Assembly (NCBI RefSeq): GCF_023078275.1
Contig: NC_062978.1
Coordinates: 25,317,967-25,381,966, forward strand
Direction: 5' to 3'
Length of the DNA stretch: 64,000 nt
DNA from: Leguminivora glycinivorella
Taxonomy: Eukaryota; Arthropoda; Insecta; Lepidoptera; Tortricidae
Position numbers and translations under genes: made by a program. Positions within the stretch are counted from its first letter, which is position 1, and each line of letters begins with the position of its first letter. The notes beneath the pieces were generated by a model, which saw nothing but the letters and a program-made list of their open reading frames with translations, was not told the origin of the DNA and made no database searches. Of the stretch, positions 1 through 13,200 are shown piece after piece.

Positions 1-829
1 AGTATGGTCGTGGGCAGTGCGGATAACGTGTCAAAATAAAAGCATAGTTTGTTGCTATTTTTCATGTTTAAATAAACTTCTAAACTAACGAAGTGGGTAT
101 TAAAGTAAAAGGTTCACAGTGAATATTAGCTTGCCAGAAATGTGTTTATCTATACCATTGTATTGAATTTTGTATCATAAAGTCAAACTAGGTATTTACT
201 ACTAATGATTTACTCTGTGGGGTGTCTTTGATCACTTGCATGGGGTAACATTGACCATAATGACACATAGTTGATTATTGTCTGATTATGTCACGGTACT
301 TGTTGAGTTGAGGCTGATAATTGGATCTCTTCTTATGATAAATATTGAAACAATTGCAAATAAAGTTGGTTTTTTGAAGATGGTAATTTTTATTCTTGAT
401 CAAAGTAACCTCAAAATAGCGTTAAAGAGTTGTAATATTTGACTCTGCGAACCATTTTTTTTATCTTTTCTTGAGATAAAATACTTTTGTAAGGAATTAC
501 ATTCGATTATCATTAAAAAAAATATAGTGTATCAAAGTAACCCCAATGTCAGTTTAAGTTTGATCACATCTTTTTTTTTCTGCGTACATTATTTTATTTA
601 TTTATTTATTCTTTATTGCACATAAAACACTAAGTACAAATGGTGGACATAATGCCTTAAGGCCTTCTCTACCAGTCAACCACTGGGTTAAAAAGAAACA
701 TTTGATACGTGCAGGCATCGTGACAGAAAACAATAATCCTGATATCACTTATTTTGTTACCTTTTTATATTTTTAGCAGGAAAAGACTTAAAAAGTTGAT
801 GGTCCCATTTTTTTTCTTTCTTAGTTACG

Positions 830-945
830 TTACGTTGACCAATTTTGGAATTTATAGTTCTCTTACTCCTACATTTAATGGGTAAAAATACCCATTAAAT
901 GTAGAAACTAGAGAAGTTTAAATTCCCAAATCGGTCAATGTAACC
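830..945. repeat. Long inverted repeat / hairpin
   Basis: Arms around 830-862 and 910-944 pair imperfectly (TACGTTGACCAATTTTGG against CCCAAATCGGTCAATGTAAC). At the centre a 36-bp palindrome (869-904) has arms CTACATTTAATGGGTA and TACCCATTAAATGTAG. Probably a foldback MITE; no target duplication identified. Confidence 0.7.
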
Positions 946-1819
946 CCAGTTTACGGTAGACACCGTCAACCTATTCTAATAATTATCTTTTTATTTGAAA
1001 GAAAATTCGTTACGATACTAAAATATGCAATCTAAGATAAAAATGCTTTTCATATAGTTACAAACTTAGTTCAGATTTTTTTTGTACAACTTTTAAAAAT
1101 TGTTCTACATATCAAGTTCAAAATAATTTTCCTAGAAAGTCTTATTAAAATTCTGCTTTTGAGATTTTTTCATATTTGAGAAAACAGCCCTTATGGCCTG
1201 AAATACGGCATACGGCAGTGATATTGACATTGACATATGCTTTTTCGTATTTTGATGGTATTTTGACTGCACTGTATTTTTTGCCATGCTAATTTGAACC
1301 TTATCTTTGAGCGATGTTTTTTAATTTTCAGTTACATCACAGATGTTTATGACATGACATCTAGGTATTTAGCCATTTAAAAGAAACTACAAGGGGCTTT
1401 ACAGACGTGGCGACTGCAACTGGTACAGGGCCTAAGCCATAATTTAAAATTATATTGTGATTTTTATATGTATTTGTGTTTTATTTAATACTAAGTATGA
1501 GTTTCAACATTTTCAACTCAAGGAACTGAAATTAAGAGAAGAGACTCGGAAATTGGGTAAGATCAAGAGTCTGATGCAGATGGCGATGGCGGTATCGGTA
1601 TTGGATAAGATATGCGTCGATATTCCTTGTCTTTCTTTGTGTCTCTGACTTGACTGCTACTAGCTCTGTACTCTATTCATTAGGTTTAATTTTATACACA
1701 TGCTTTATTTTTGTATTAAAATAAATGATAAAAAACCTAACGACCAAAAAGAATAAAGAAAATATCTGATAGTCTTTAATACAACCCGTATATACGTAAT
1801 GCGCAGCACAGGCAGGCAA

Positions 1820-1923
1820 TTATGGTCGCGCGATAAGTGATAAAATAGCAGGCCGTCCCTATCGCACTATTTCTAAGTGCGATAGGGACGGCCTGATATT
1901 TTATCGTCTATCGCGCGACCATG
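1820..1923. repeat. Hairpin MITE, copy 1
   Basis: Nearly perfect foldback with arms ATGGTCGCGCGATAA... and ...ATCGCGCGACCAT and an inner GGCCGTCCCTATCGCAC / GTGCGATAGGGACGGCC pair. The same family occurs at 1955-2064 and 36401-36521. Confidence 0.85.
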
Positions 1924-1954
1924 CTTCCCGTACAGGCCTCTGAAGACCTGCAGG

Positions 1955-2064
1955 GCAATCATGGTCGCGCGATAAATGATAAAACATCGTGCCGTCCCTA
2001 TCGCACTTACAAATAGTGCGATAGGGACAGCCTGATGTTTTATCATTTATCACGCGACCATAAT
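1955..2064. repeat. Hairpin MITE, copy 2
   Basis: Second foldback of the same family, about 30 bp after the first, with a 7-bp loop around ACAAATA and slightly diverged arms (GTGCCGTCCC / GGGACAGCC). Confidence 0.85.
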
Positions 2065-2560
2065 TGTCTGCCTGGAGGTATCGGCCTTCACACGCGTCTT
2101 TGATTAATGTTTTGCAGAGATAGGCAGGCTGACGATTTTTTATCTAAATGTAGAAAAGTAACGCAAAATGAAGTGCAAAGTAATTTGAAATACACCTAGG
2201 TAAACAATCAACTGAGTAAGGAACGTTATCTACATATTTAGGTAAGTAAATTAAATTCACATGAGACATGAACAGAGGAGGAAAGCTAGATTACACGGAT
2301 TTTATCTCTGTCTTCTTATAAGCGAACCTTTTTACAGTTTTAATTTTTCAAAGGAGGTCAGTAGTTAACTACAAACTCAAAATAACGCCCGTAAAAAAAT
2401 TAAGGGTCACTGACCTTTCACAGTAAATTGAGGTAGTGTGAGTGAAGGGTGTTTGTGTGTGTAATGGGGTAATTTGACAGATTCTGAAAATTCTCCCTGC
2501 TCTACCCCCTCTTAAGAATTTTAAAATTTTTATATTAAAGGAAAAAATGGAAAAATTTAC

Positions 2561-2633
2561 GCTTCCGGCGGGACTTGAACCCGCACCATTTTTGCAATCC
2601 GTGCAATGCTCTTACCAATTGAGCTACGGAAGC
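2561..2633 (-). pseudogene. tRNA-like sequence, 73 nt
   Basis: Perfect acceptor stem (GCTTCCG / CGGAAGC), D stem GCTC/GAGC and T arm GCGGGTTCAAGTCCCGC, but the anticodon arm is disrupted: the standard position gives loop CGGATTG without U33 and an unpaired stem. It looks like a Cys(GCA)-like arm that was rearranged. Flanks at about 2530-2550 and 2716-2745 form an inverted repeat (TATATTAAAGGAAAAAATGG and its complement), so this is probably a mobile tRNA-derived element. Confidence 0.6.
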
Positions 2634-2938
2634 CACGCCGGACTTCGCAAATCTTTCCATGCCTTTCCTTTTGTACACACGTCTTGGGGTGACGTTTGGG
2701 GGTCTTGGGGTGGGGTTTCCATTTTATCCTTTAATATAAAAATGTTTAGAATCGTTAGCAGACGTTTCTGCTTAATAAAAATTACTTCTTAAAATGTTAG
2801 AAAGTTTAAAAATCGCCTTTTAAGACCGGTCTATGATGCAACTTTTATAACATTAAAATGTCGTTGTTGTTATAGTAAATTAATAGTTGAAATTGATGAG
2901 AATATAATTCGGTGTAAATAAATATGGAATGTTCTCAC

Positions 2939-5900
2939 CTGCGATTTGTAAAGCCTGTGATATACTTATCACATCCATTTCCTTGTCACCATCTTCGTTT
3001 ATAACCGGCTTTATTAGAGAGTAGAAGATTATCCTTCTTATGCTCCTGGAAAGATAAAAAAGATGTCATTGATAAATAATTAAAGTCAACCAAAGTAAAA
3101 ATCTACTGGGCTGCCTCTTACTATACAGAGCGTAATTTCATTAAGTGCTCTTACTATAGCGTCGACCAAAGAGGATCGAGTATACAGATACTAAGCTTTT
3201 GCCCGCGGCTTCGCTCGCGTTAGAAAGAGACAAAAAGTAGCCTATGTCACTCTCCATTCCTTTAACTATCTCCACTTAAAAAATCACGTCAATTCGTCGC
3301 TCCGTTTTGCCGTGAAAGACGGACAAACAAACAGACACACACACATTCCCATTTGTAATATTAGTATGGATTAAAGATTACAGAGTTACTGTCAAAGTAA
3401 AATGTGTAGTCACAGTGCATAAACTGCCATTTCCCGACACAGGAATAACACTTTTGAAACTGTGTTTTTTTTTAGTATGAATAGGTAGACGTTTGACCAC
3501 GATCACACCTGATGGTAAGTGATGTTTTGACAATTTGACCCATATTTTTAGCTTCATAAAGAGTTAAAATGTCAAATATTAACCCTTAAATGCATATTGT
3601 TGCCATTTGGCTACAATGCATGTGTAATATAAGCTGGACTTTTTTATTTATTTTTCTTAGATCTGTAGGATCATCATCCAGTTTTTTCACACTTTTCCGC
3701 CATTTTTTCTTAAATGGTTGGAAATAATGTTTTTATTTAAGAGAAAATGGCGGAAAAGTGTGAAAAAACTGGATGATGGTGATTTTTAGTACATGATTCA
3801 GGCAGATTTTTTCAGAGTTAGTAACTATTTTATGTTTAATCATTTTATCATAGGGGTTTCTCAAATAGTGTACCTTTTTAATAGTAGTAAAAGTTTTCTT
3901 ATAAATTTTACTAGTAATTATATATTTATATAAGTAAGATTTATCCTATTTTACTTCTAACACTGATTTAGTATTAAAATCGATGTTAAATATTTTTTTA
4001 TTATTTTTCCTAGAGTCAGAAAACCATTGTCTATCACATTATTAATTTCTAGTTAAAAGAAAAAAATCATGCATTTAAGGGTTAATATTAGCGCCATCTA
4101 GCCAACGCTCCCAAAATGGTGTAACGCCATCTAGGCCACCGTGCCTTTTTCTTTATGGTTCTGAGGTACGTTTTTTTCTTAGACCTTCTATACGGAGTTA
4201 CATATGTCTTTGGTTTTTTTCTAAAGGCACTCAGGACTTAGGTGGTTAAGGAATTTAAGGATATCATGCAGATTTCAGTTAACGTAGCATAGAGTTAGTA
4301 ATGTATGTTATTTTTAATGTGTTTTTGTACAATAAAGAGTTACTATTACTATTGGTTAGATGACTCAGTAGATTTCGAAGTACTTATACATGCCCCTGAA
4401 GAGGTACTCACAAATTGATCCCAAGTCCTATGGCGTCCGTGGCTACCATGACCTTACACGAGCTGTCGGGGTCATTGAACTTGTTCGCCTGCGCTAGCTT
4501 CGTGCCGGGAGGGAGGCTCCCGTATATCACTGCTACTTCGTGGCCCCTGTCAAAAGGACGAAATGTGGAATGTGAAAAAATATTAATGTAACTTTATAGA
4601 ACTATTGAAGTATTAGGAAAAATATGCAGCGGCTTTCATAAACCAGATATGGTTAAGTTGGATATTTGTTCCTTAGTTATGGATGTTTTCTATGTATATA
4701 AGTATGTATATCGTCGCTATATATGCTACAGAAACAAAGGATACCTGCCTGTAACTGACCTCTGTTCTATGGCTCGGCTGACGCTGTAGATGTCGTTCTT
4801 ATTGAAGCACACTATGCAGTCTCATCATTAATTCAGAATATGTCCTTTTAAAAGGACATTAGGCCTCAGGAGGCTGTGTCTAGATACTCTAGATGAACAA
4901 AGGATACCTGCCTGTAACTGACCTCTGTTCTATGGCTCGGCTGACGCTGTAGATGTCGTTCTTATTGAAACACACTATACAGTCTCATCATTAATTCAGA
5001 ATATGTCCTTTTAAAAGGACATTAGGCCTCAGGAGGCTGTGTCTAGATACTCTAGATGAACAAAGGATACCTGCCTGTAACTGACCTCTGTTCTATGGCT
5101 CGGCTGACGCTGTAGATGTCGTTCTTATTGAAACACACTATACAGTCTCATCATTAATTCAGAATATGTCCTTTTAAAAGGACATTAGGCCTCAGGAGGC
5201 TGTGTCTAGATACTCTAGATGAACAAAGGATACCTGCCTGAAACTGACCTCTGTTCTATGGCTCGGCTGACGCTGTAGATGTCGTTCTTATTAAAGCACA
5301 CTATGCAGTCTCCAGGCTTCACGTTGTCGAGAGACGCCAGGGCGCAATCTTCTACCTTTAGCTCTGTTAGTCTTTTGTATGTTCGTACCTGGAGAAAAAG
5401 TTATTGTAAAAATTAAGTATACTTAGATGAACACTTTCGCAACCAGGGACCCACCGTAGGCATTCGTGAACTTTGTTCTGATGCCGGACAACCCGCGGGG
5501 CGGGTTGTCAACTTGTCACCATACAAGCGATGGGTTAAAGACTACATCCGGTTTCTGTCATAGTTTGGATTTTTTTTGTTTGATAGTCAGTCGGTCGGTC
5601 AGTCGGTCGGTCGGTTGCACCGTCGGCAAACCGTCGGTTACCGAGTTCAGCGTTCGCAAATTTTTTTGTATGGAAATTTCCATAGACTTCTGCTGCGCTC
5701 CCTTAACTATTGCAATTGGCCATAAATGTTTAGAATTTAATCACATTTATATAGTAATTATCAAGTTATAATTGTACATAACTAATATAACTATCCACTT
5801 GTAAACAGACATATCACAAAAACCCGTTCGAATATCGAATATTCGGCCACTTTCTTCTGAAGCGCCAAATTATCGGCCACTTCGTCGAATACGTAACAAA

Positions 5901-8900
5901 AAAATTGAAGTTTTTCTGTCGCTCGTAAGTCGTAAGAGAAGTGAGAGACATTTTCCAGATAACTATTCGTTAACCTTTTAATCGGTAGCAAATCACTTGC
6001 CATAATACTTAGAACAAAACGCATCTATAATAAGAATTACAATTCAAAATCGAAAGGCTAGAAACAAACGTCAAATGGTGAAAAGGTTAAGGTTTGTACC
6101 TCTAACTCTTCACCCGTCGTGTTGCATATCTCTTCGACTAGGTTGATCGCGCCGGCTTCGCCACACAAATGTATTTCATCCGCTTGTAAACCTGCAATAT
6201 TATATTATAGAAAACAAATCTGAGACGAATACGAAATGTTCGGAGCTACATTAAAATGACATCATATATATCTTATGTGGTAACAAATTTTTTGACAAGC
6301 TGAGTTACTATGACATGAACAAAGTCTTATCTTCTATCAGCAACTTTAAACAACAATAATAAACAGTTAGAATTTAAAAAAAAACCATAGACGTGAAAAG
6401 TTAGTTACCATGAAAAGAAAATCACTCTTTTTAGGGTTCCGTACCAAAAAGGTACAAAAGGAACAGGTTCAGGAGCGTCCTTGCGACATGTCGTAAGTCA
6501 CTATTGAAGTTGAATAGTCTTGATTTTGTTTGGACGTTGTCTAACAATAAAATTGTATATTATAATATTTCTTGTTATGTGGGAAATTGATTCTTGAGGG
6601 ATTTAGTCAAGTCTGTAGAGTTCTATGAATAACATTTTGATGAATCAACTATTGAAAGTTTGTACGGAACCCTCGGTGAGCGAGTCCGACTCGCACTTGA
6701 CCGGTTTTTTTTTCAACCAAATAGTAGGAGTGGTTATGCCTGACTATATTTTACACTAGCTGTCAATGTTGTACAATTATATATATTGTACTGAAACATA
6801 ATATGAAGGAAAAATTACTACATACCCACAGAGAACCTCCTATAGAGTCGCAATCTTGTATATTTTGTTCGCGATACGAGTCACCAGTGTTTGGGGTGCG
6901 AGGAGCGGGCGGGGAATGTGTTAAGCGCGCTGTGATTGGCCGTTTCAAGGACGGCGGGCAGTCGCGCCAGATGAAAAGGGATAGAAGTATGACTGTCCCT
7001 CTACTGACGCGTAAGTGGCCAATGTAAGTTGACCTATGCCGGCTCTGAATAAATTATAAATATGACTTATTTGTGGAATGTAATGCCGTCTGTTTTTAAA
7101 TTTGAGCTTCTTGTTACCTTTCCACACCATTTCACACTACAGGTGGACATCTTTAAGGCATCAAAATACCCTTTTCCAATTTTTTAGTGCGAAAAACACG
7201 CGCTGCTTTCGGGTCTGTTACTTGGTCGCTACTGATCGGGCACGGCGAGCGCCCGCGCTTATATCAGTGCAAATACTAGGAAGGCTGGCGACCGCGAGTC
7301 GTCTTGTAATGGATGTCTATAGGGGTTGGTCTGTGTACATACCTAAAATAGCTCTGGTCCACGCCCAGCCACGCCCTCTGTCTCCAATCATTTGTATTTC
7401 GTCAATTATGGCTACTTCATCTGAAAATAATTAATACATTAGTTAGGGTACATACTGATACTTTGATTACACACAAACATTTATCTAACTCAAGGGGTTT
7501 TTTAAAGGTTAGCGAAAAAAACTACACAACAAAGCGATAGTTATCGAGGCAGTACGCGTCGGTTTTTAGTGTTTACCTACGCTCAGTACATCTACCTTTC
7601 CAGTCTAATTTTGATTGTGCCTTATTTCCAAAATTTTCAATTTCTTAAAATTAATATTTATAGATGTATCTAAGCTACATTTTTGCGTGTAAAAACGAAT
7701 ACGCTGAGTGGTATTCAATTAATAGATAGTATGAAGAACATTTTTCTCAATGCTTTCTTCAGAAACTTACAAGTATTATTGAGTGAGGTCATTTCCACAG
7801 TGCAAGCGGTGTGGCTGGACGGAGTGAGCTCCGTCTCTATTTCTATAAGTGTTTCGGAGTTTTCTGAGGTAGATTCTTGGTCTGATTCAATGAGGGAACT
7901 GCTCTGACTTGCGTGCCGTCTCTCCTCACCAGTGATTAGGTCACAGGGGGTACCCTGGAATTATTAAAATAGAGTCATCATGCTACTTGCGTTATCCCAG
8001 CATTTGCGAAGGCTCATGAAAATCTGGGGTCCGCATTTACAATTAAAAAAATGAGTATGATAAGAAATAGGTTTAGATGGTAACAATTATTTTCATTGAA
8101 GTTTTACTTTAGAAAGAAGTACAACAGAATCAAGTCTTATGTTAGGTACAGCAGAGTTCATGACTATTTAGCTAAAATACATGAAATATATGGCTTAAAG
8201 GAGATGTTTTTTAATTTAATAAATAATCATCTAGAAGACACAATTTAGGCAAAGATGCTCATTAAATGTTTTATATTACTTGTGTCAAGGGGTCATCCAC
8301 ATATTACGTCGCAGCATTAGAGGGAGGGAGAGGTCATACTAAATGTGACAAACCATTTTAAAGGGATACAAAAAAAGCGAGAAATAGGAGCAGGAGAGGT
8401 TAAATAAATCTATTTTTGTGTGTCATAATGTGTGGACAGCCCCTATGCAGGCCAAATTTTATGATTTTCAAATCATTTTAGACAGTCAAATTATTGTTTT
8501 GCCTTCTTGTTGTTTTAAAATGTTATTAAATATAAGTAATGTCATGAACAACAATAATCTCACCCTCTTATTTGACTTATGGTATATCTCCGTAGCCAGC
8601 AGTTTGAGCGGACCACAGTATACTCCAGACTTAGCTTCTAGAAACCTTTCCATGGCATGGTATGTCTTTCCGGAGTTGGTGGGACCCGCATGGAATACTA
8701 TCTTTCTGTTCATACTTCTTGCTTGAGGGTACCTGGACAAATGGCCAAAAGAGTGAGGAACATATCAAGTAGATATATGTTGCTATTAAAGTAGTTGACA
8801 TGTGTTTTTTTAAGTGGTAAGATTTCAAATAGTATTATATATAAAATCGCCGTCAATAGAAATTGTCAACAATGTAAACAAACTATTATATCATTAAACT

Positions 8901-9842
8901 ATTATATATATATATCAATATATCAATATTTTAGCACAATTTTATTATTTTAAAGGTTGAAGATCATAATGTGATATGAATTGATTAAATAACACATGGA
9001 CTTAGCCAGTATCTGACGAGTTAGAATGGAAATTAAAGACATTTTGACTACAAGGTTTGTTTACATTGTTCACAAATTCTATTGACGGCATTAAACATAA
9101 TTTCATTTTGTTTCTGCTGTGTGTTTTGTGGCAAACACATAAATGATTATCTATCTGTACATCTACCTATCTACATTTGCCTCCTGTTTAGTTAGAATCT
9201 AAGAATATCTTACCAGTTTGCTGGAGTTCTTAAGTCAGATATTTTCTTCAAGTCATCTAAACAATCTAAATGTGGGAATGCTAATCTAGCATGGCGGAGG
9301 AAATAGGGGAACAAGTCATCTACGTGCCCAGCACCTGAAAATTAAATATTAAACAATACTAACGGACTTTTCATTCAACTATCAACTGATACTAATACTC
9401 TTATAAGATTTTTACCTTGGATTATATCACTTATGGTTATGTGTAAATCAGGCGGCAGATCGTGTTCTAAACAATGTCTTCTAAAGGATAGGAATGCTTG
9501 ATGCAATAACTGGTCATCCAAGCCATTCTCAGACGCTAAAACGCGTATTTCGGGCTTTTGATAGAACCGGTTCAAAATCTTCAATAAATCTTGCTTTTTT
9601 AACCGTCCCGTGAACTCCTCGCCTATGTTCATGTCATCGGGATTCGGCTTCACCGGCACAGGCACAAATAAAGCTGAAGGACCGCCGCGGTCGTGTTTTT
9701 TAGTCCTCTTAAAAACATAACCTATACATCCCAACTTCCCGTTACGAGTACATAACACATTTGTTCTTATAAATGGAGAAACACATGGTTGAGCCTTTTC
9801 TGTACAATAAAGAGCCAATATTCTTGTGAAGCCTTTATACAT
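2939..9842 (-). CDS. SUPV3L1: SUV3 mitochondrial ATP-dependent RNA helicase (C-terminus outside window)
   Basis: Nine exons are readable: 9842-9416, about 9334-9214, 8732-8564, 7954-7771, 7420-7343, 6191-6100, 5388-5249, 4546-4412 and 3045-2939. All have GT/AG borders and compatible phases and give about 484 residues. Family knowledge: an SF2 Ski2-like helicase of the mitochondrial matrix that unwinds RNA for degradation with polynucleotide phosphorylase. Seen: Walker A GPTNSGKT near residue 199, motif II DEIQM near 307, YGSLPPGTKLAQA and DAIGLGIN in the second RecA-like domain, and the start of the QALQIAG(RAGR) motif at the last exon. The first ATG opens the only long frame and leads into a basic, Arg/Lys-rich N-terminus suited to mitochondrial import. 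Exon 4 carries a Ser/Glu-rich stretch of about 35 residues between GEER and CTVEM that is longer than in the vertebrate protein I recall. The remaining C-terminal exons must lie left of position 1. A donor-proximal piece of exon 7 is tandemly duplicated downstream. Confidence 0.95.
3191..3370 (-). mobile_element. Lep1-like non-autonomous Helitron fragment
   Basis: Reads CTAAGCTTTTGCCCGCGGCT at one end and ATTAGTATGGA at the other, with the internal (TG)n tract and CCGTTTTGCCGTGAAAGACG. I recall this as a lepidopteran Helitron-like family ending in CTAG. Sister copies: 11505-11684, 53811-53930, 56761-56939. Confidence 0.65.
3670..3780. repeat. Foldback repeat inside a disrupted element
   Basis: Arms CATCATCCAGTTTTTTCACA... 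and ...TGTGAAAAAACTGGATGATG pair over more than 40 bp. It lies within 3480-4085, which interrupts an older repeat of the family seen at 52704-53008 and 53309-53600 (outer parts at 3366-3450 and 4085-4215). Confidence 0.7.
4732..5220 (-). repeat. Three tandem 163-bp units derived from SUV3 exon 7
   Basis: Units begin at about 4732, 4895 and 5058; the source exon begins its match at 5221. Each holds the last ~80 bp of exon 7, its GT donor and the start of the intron, joined to ~85 bp ending TCTAGATACTCTAGAT. The copies lack an acceptor and the 5' part of the exon, so they cannot replace it, but each has a potential donor. Confidence 0.9.
6428..6711 (-). repeat. Dispersed repeat with TACGGAACCC / AACCGG ends
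   Basis: Starts TTTTTAGGGTTCCGTACC and ends CGAGTCCGACTCGCACTTGA plus CCGG, a combination typical of a common lepidopteran repeat. Related copies: 17960-18216 (one end only) and 59833-60446. Confidence 0.65.
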
Positions 9843-10297
9843 AATGATTACAACAAAACTAATTTGACTATAAATTTAATGCAATATCTTTCACATTGCT
9901 GAAATTTGGTTTGAAGAAATGTCAATAAGCTGTCAATGTCAATGGTCATGTGTCAAATAACACCATTCCGGTCAACGATAAAAACTCCCATCGCCCTATT
10001 TATCGCATACTGTTCGAGGTTTCATAAAGCGATAAAAGCATCAAAGCTCTACTGACCTACATACAATCAGTTGAGTGCAGAAATACGCCTAAGATTTTTT
10101 TTAATATGTCAAACCAAAAATTGACGTGAATGGAGGACGTGTGTCTGTGAATACTGAGTACGACGGCGAAGTCGTTTTAATTCGGCTACTTAAAATTAGT
10201 GCATTGATTACGTTTCACATGATAGAATCCACTAAAAACAAGCAATCAAAACCCTATAATATAGATATTGTGACTTAATAGCAGTGCAAACTTCGCA
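9843..10297. promoter_or_regulatory. Shared divergent 5' region between SUV3 and eIF5B
   Basis: The two start codons (minus strand 9842, plus strand 10298) are 455 bp apart and point away from each other, so both 5' UTRs and any core promoters must share this interval. I see no clear TATA box and no inserted repeat with recognisable ends. A bidirectional promoter is inferred from geometry only. Confidence 0.6.
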
Positions 10298-13200
10298 ATG
10301 GGTAAAGCTAAAAAGGGAAAGAAACTCCAGAATGCCGAGGACGGGTAATTTCCTCTGGATATATTTTATTCGCCACTAAGAGGCATATTTAGACAGATTA
10401 ATAACTAAACAATCTTTTCAGCGACAGTGACGTGGAGACCACTAACATCGAGAGCGCGAAACCTTCGCAAACTAAAGGGAAGAAGTAAGTTATTTTTAGG
10501 TTAAGTACCTACTTTCAAAAATCTGACCAGCTGGTGGCCGCATGAAATGACGTGAGACTGCACTTTCGCACGCAGTTTTTGTATAATATTGTACGTGTAG
10601 GAACTTTATTTTTGCGTGTTAGAATGTCCTATGTGGCACTAGTATTTACTCTCCTGAATATTGTATATACACAAGATTGTGTAACTATGTATATTAAAAT
10701 CTATTACTAATGCTCTGCATTATCCATAATTAAGTGTTTCAAAACTTATTACGGTAATTTCTCAATACTATTGTTAATTTATTTAAGCATTAAATTTACA
10801 GTATATCAAATTATTTGTATAATTTGAGAATTCAACATGTTTTATTTGTTTATGGAATTTAACAGATTAGGAAAGCGGCACTAAGAGCCAGTTGCATCAA
10901 CCACATTTGACAGACACATCATCGTTGAGCAGCAGACGTCATACAATAAAATTTAACAAATGCTTTAACGGTGACAGACGGTTTGATGCAACCGGCCCTA
11001 AGTTTAGTATTTCATATGTTTAATAATCCACTATTAAATTACAGAATTGCAGTTGATTCCGATGAGAGTGAAGACGAGAAGCCTAAAGCTAAGTCGAAGC
11101 ACAAGAAGTCCGTAGATGAAGATGTTAAGGAAGTCACAAAGAATATTAAAAATGTTTCAATATCTAAGAAGTCTCAAAAGAAGAAGGTTGAAGCTAGTAG
11201 TGAAGGTATAGTTTCGATTAATATAAAATAATTATTAAAGCCTTTTTTTAAAAAGGCTAAGAAAAATCTCATCAAAACATATTAGTTGATGCTTCAAAAA
11301 TATTGTAGAAAATGCAGTTCTAAAATGGAAGCACACACAAATATAATTATAGTAGATCTTATTACCAAAAACTGCATGTACATTCACTGATACATACCAT
11401 AATTGATAACTTTAATACCAGAAATAATTATTGGAATATATAAACTCACTTCCAAAGTTCACTTTAATGTTTGCTTGACTTAAATATTTTAAAAATATAT
11501 TTTTCTAGCTTTTGCCCGCGGCTTCGCTCGCGTTAAAAAGAGACAAAAACTAGCTTATGTCACTCTCCATCCCTTCAACTATCTCCACTTAAAAAATCAC
11601 GTCAATTCATCGGCCCGTTTTGCTGTCAAAGGCAGACTAACAAACAGTCCCACACACTTTCCCATTTATAATATTACTATGGATGAATATTTGATATTTG
11701 CATTGCAATCAAAACAGTCACATTATCAAAAGGCAAGTGAATTTATATTGCTTTCATTTCAAAACAATTGTTAAAATAACTTATAAATTGTAAATTAATT
11801 ATTCAAAATTAATGGTTACTAAATTCTCTTAAGCATTTAAGGAAATATCATTAAATATGTTTTATACTTAATGCACAAACACTCATCTCACACAACAATA
11901 ATCCGATGACTGTGTCTTGTCTTGAAGTTTGGCACTTTTACAATAAGGAAGTTCATATTTGGCACTGTTGCATAATTATTGTCAGTGTTTATTTCTAGTG
12001 TAAGTAAGCAACATGTCTACGGGTAAATTTATATTATGATGCAGATTATTAACTATTCACTGCATGGTTAACCACCATAATCTGTATGGGTATGATGGTA
12101 GATTGTAGATGTAACAGTGTGTTAATATGTGAATGATAGTGACTTTCAATGAGATTATATTGAAAAGTGACTGGTGATTTACCATGTGGTAAATTCTGTT
12201 TATTTTCCTAATGATATGAGAGTATGAACACTCACATGACACTTCAGCACTTTGATTATGAAGGTCAAACCCATGAGGAAAAGTGAATTCCATAATTAGA
12301 CTGATGCAGCCTGCAACTAAACTGTTCATTAGATGCGGAAAAACTGTGTAACCATGTTTTGAGACTCCCAATGAAATGCCTTTTTTTTTATGAGTTTGCA
12401 ATAAATGTAATGTTTTATTTTTTTCTCAGATGAGTCTGACGATGAACCAGCACCAAAATCAGGCAAAGGCAAGAAGGCGGCAGATAAAAGTGCTTTCTCC
12501 TTCTTGGAAATAGAGGATTCAGCAGAGTCATTACCCGATGCTGCTATTTCTTCCGAAGATGAAAAACCTCAAAAATCACAGAAAAAAGGTCAAGAAAAAA
12601 AAGAACCTGCTGGCAAGAAAGGTAAAAAAGCTAAAAGGAAGAAGGATGATAGTGATGATGACTTAGAAAAAGTACTCGCTGAATTAGAAATGGAATATGC
12701 TGGAGTTAAAAAGGAACCTACGCCACCCACCGAAGGAGAGAAACCTGCTGAGCCTATTGAAGAGAAACCAAAAACAAAGAAAAAAGGTAAAAAAGAGGAA
12801 GCCAAAGCAGAGCCTGAAGAGGAAAAAGAAGGCAGTGATAATGAACTTGATGTGACAGTCAAGACTGCTGCACAGAAAAAGAAGGAAAAGAAAGAAAGAG
12901 AAAAACAGAAGAAATTAGAAGCTAAGAAGAAGGAAAAGGAACAAGAAGGGAAAAAGGAAGAGCCTAAGACAGAACCTAAAGTAGAAAAGGAGGAAGTTAA
13001 GGCCGAGGAACCAGCTAAAGCACCATCTGAGGAAAAAGAAGGTGGAGACACCCCTGCTACTGAATCCAAAAAGAAGAAGAAAGGTAAAGGCAAAGAAGAA
13101 AAGGAGGAAAAAGATGATAAAGGTAAAAAGGGTCCTGCTAAGAAAACTATTGCTGCTATGCAGGAAGCTCTTAAGAAAATTAAAGAAGAAGAAGAGCGTT

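Larger units (their letters stand above)
1..2938. other. Left-edge region: probable SUV3 intron with repeats
   Basis: No exon is recognisable here; SUV3 must continue left of it. It holds the hairpins at 830-945 and 1820-2064 and a tRNA-like insertion at about 2545-2745. Small open frames such as 1457-1648 have no motif. Confidence 0.6.

Noticed and set aside
2561..2633. Functional tRNA gene
   Set aside because: Acceptor, D and T arms are good, but the anticodon arm lacks U33 and pairing, and it lies between inverted repeats.
5466..5771. 101-residue plus-strand frame
   Set aside because: Runs through a (GGTC)n simple repeat at 5586-5616 inside a SUV3 intron; no motif.
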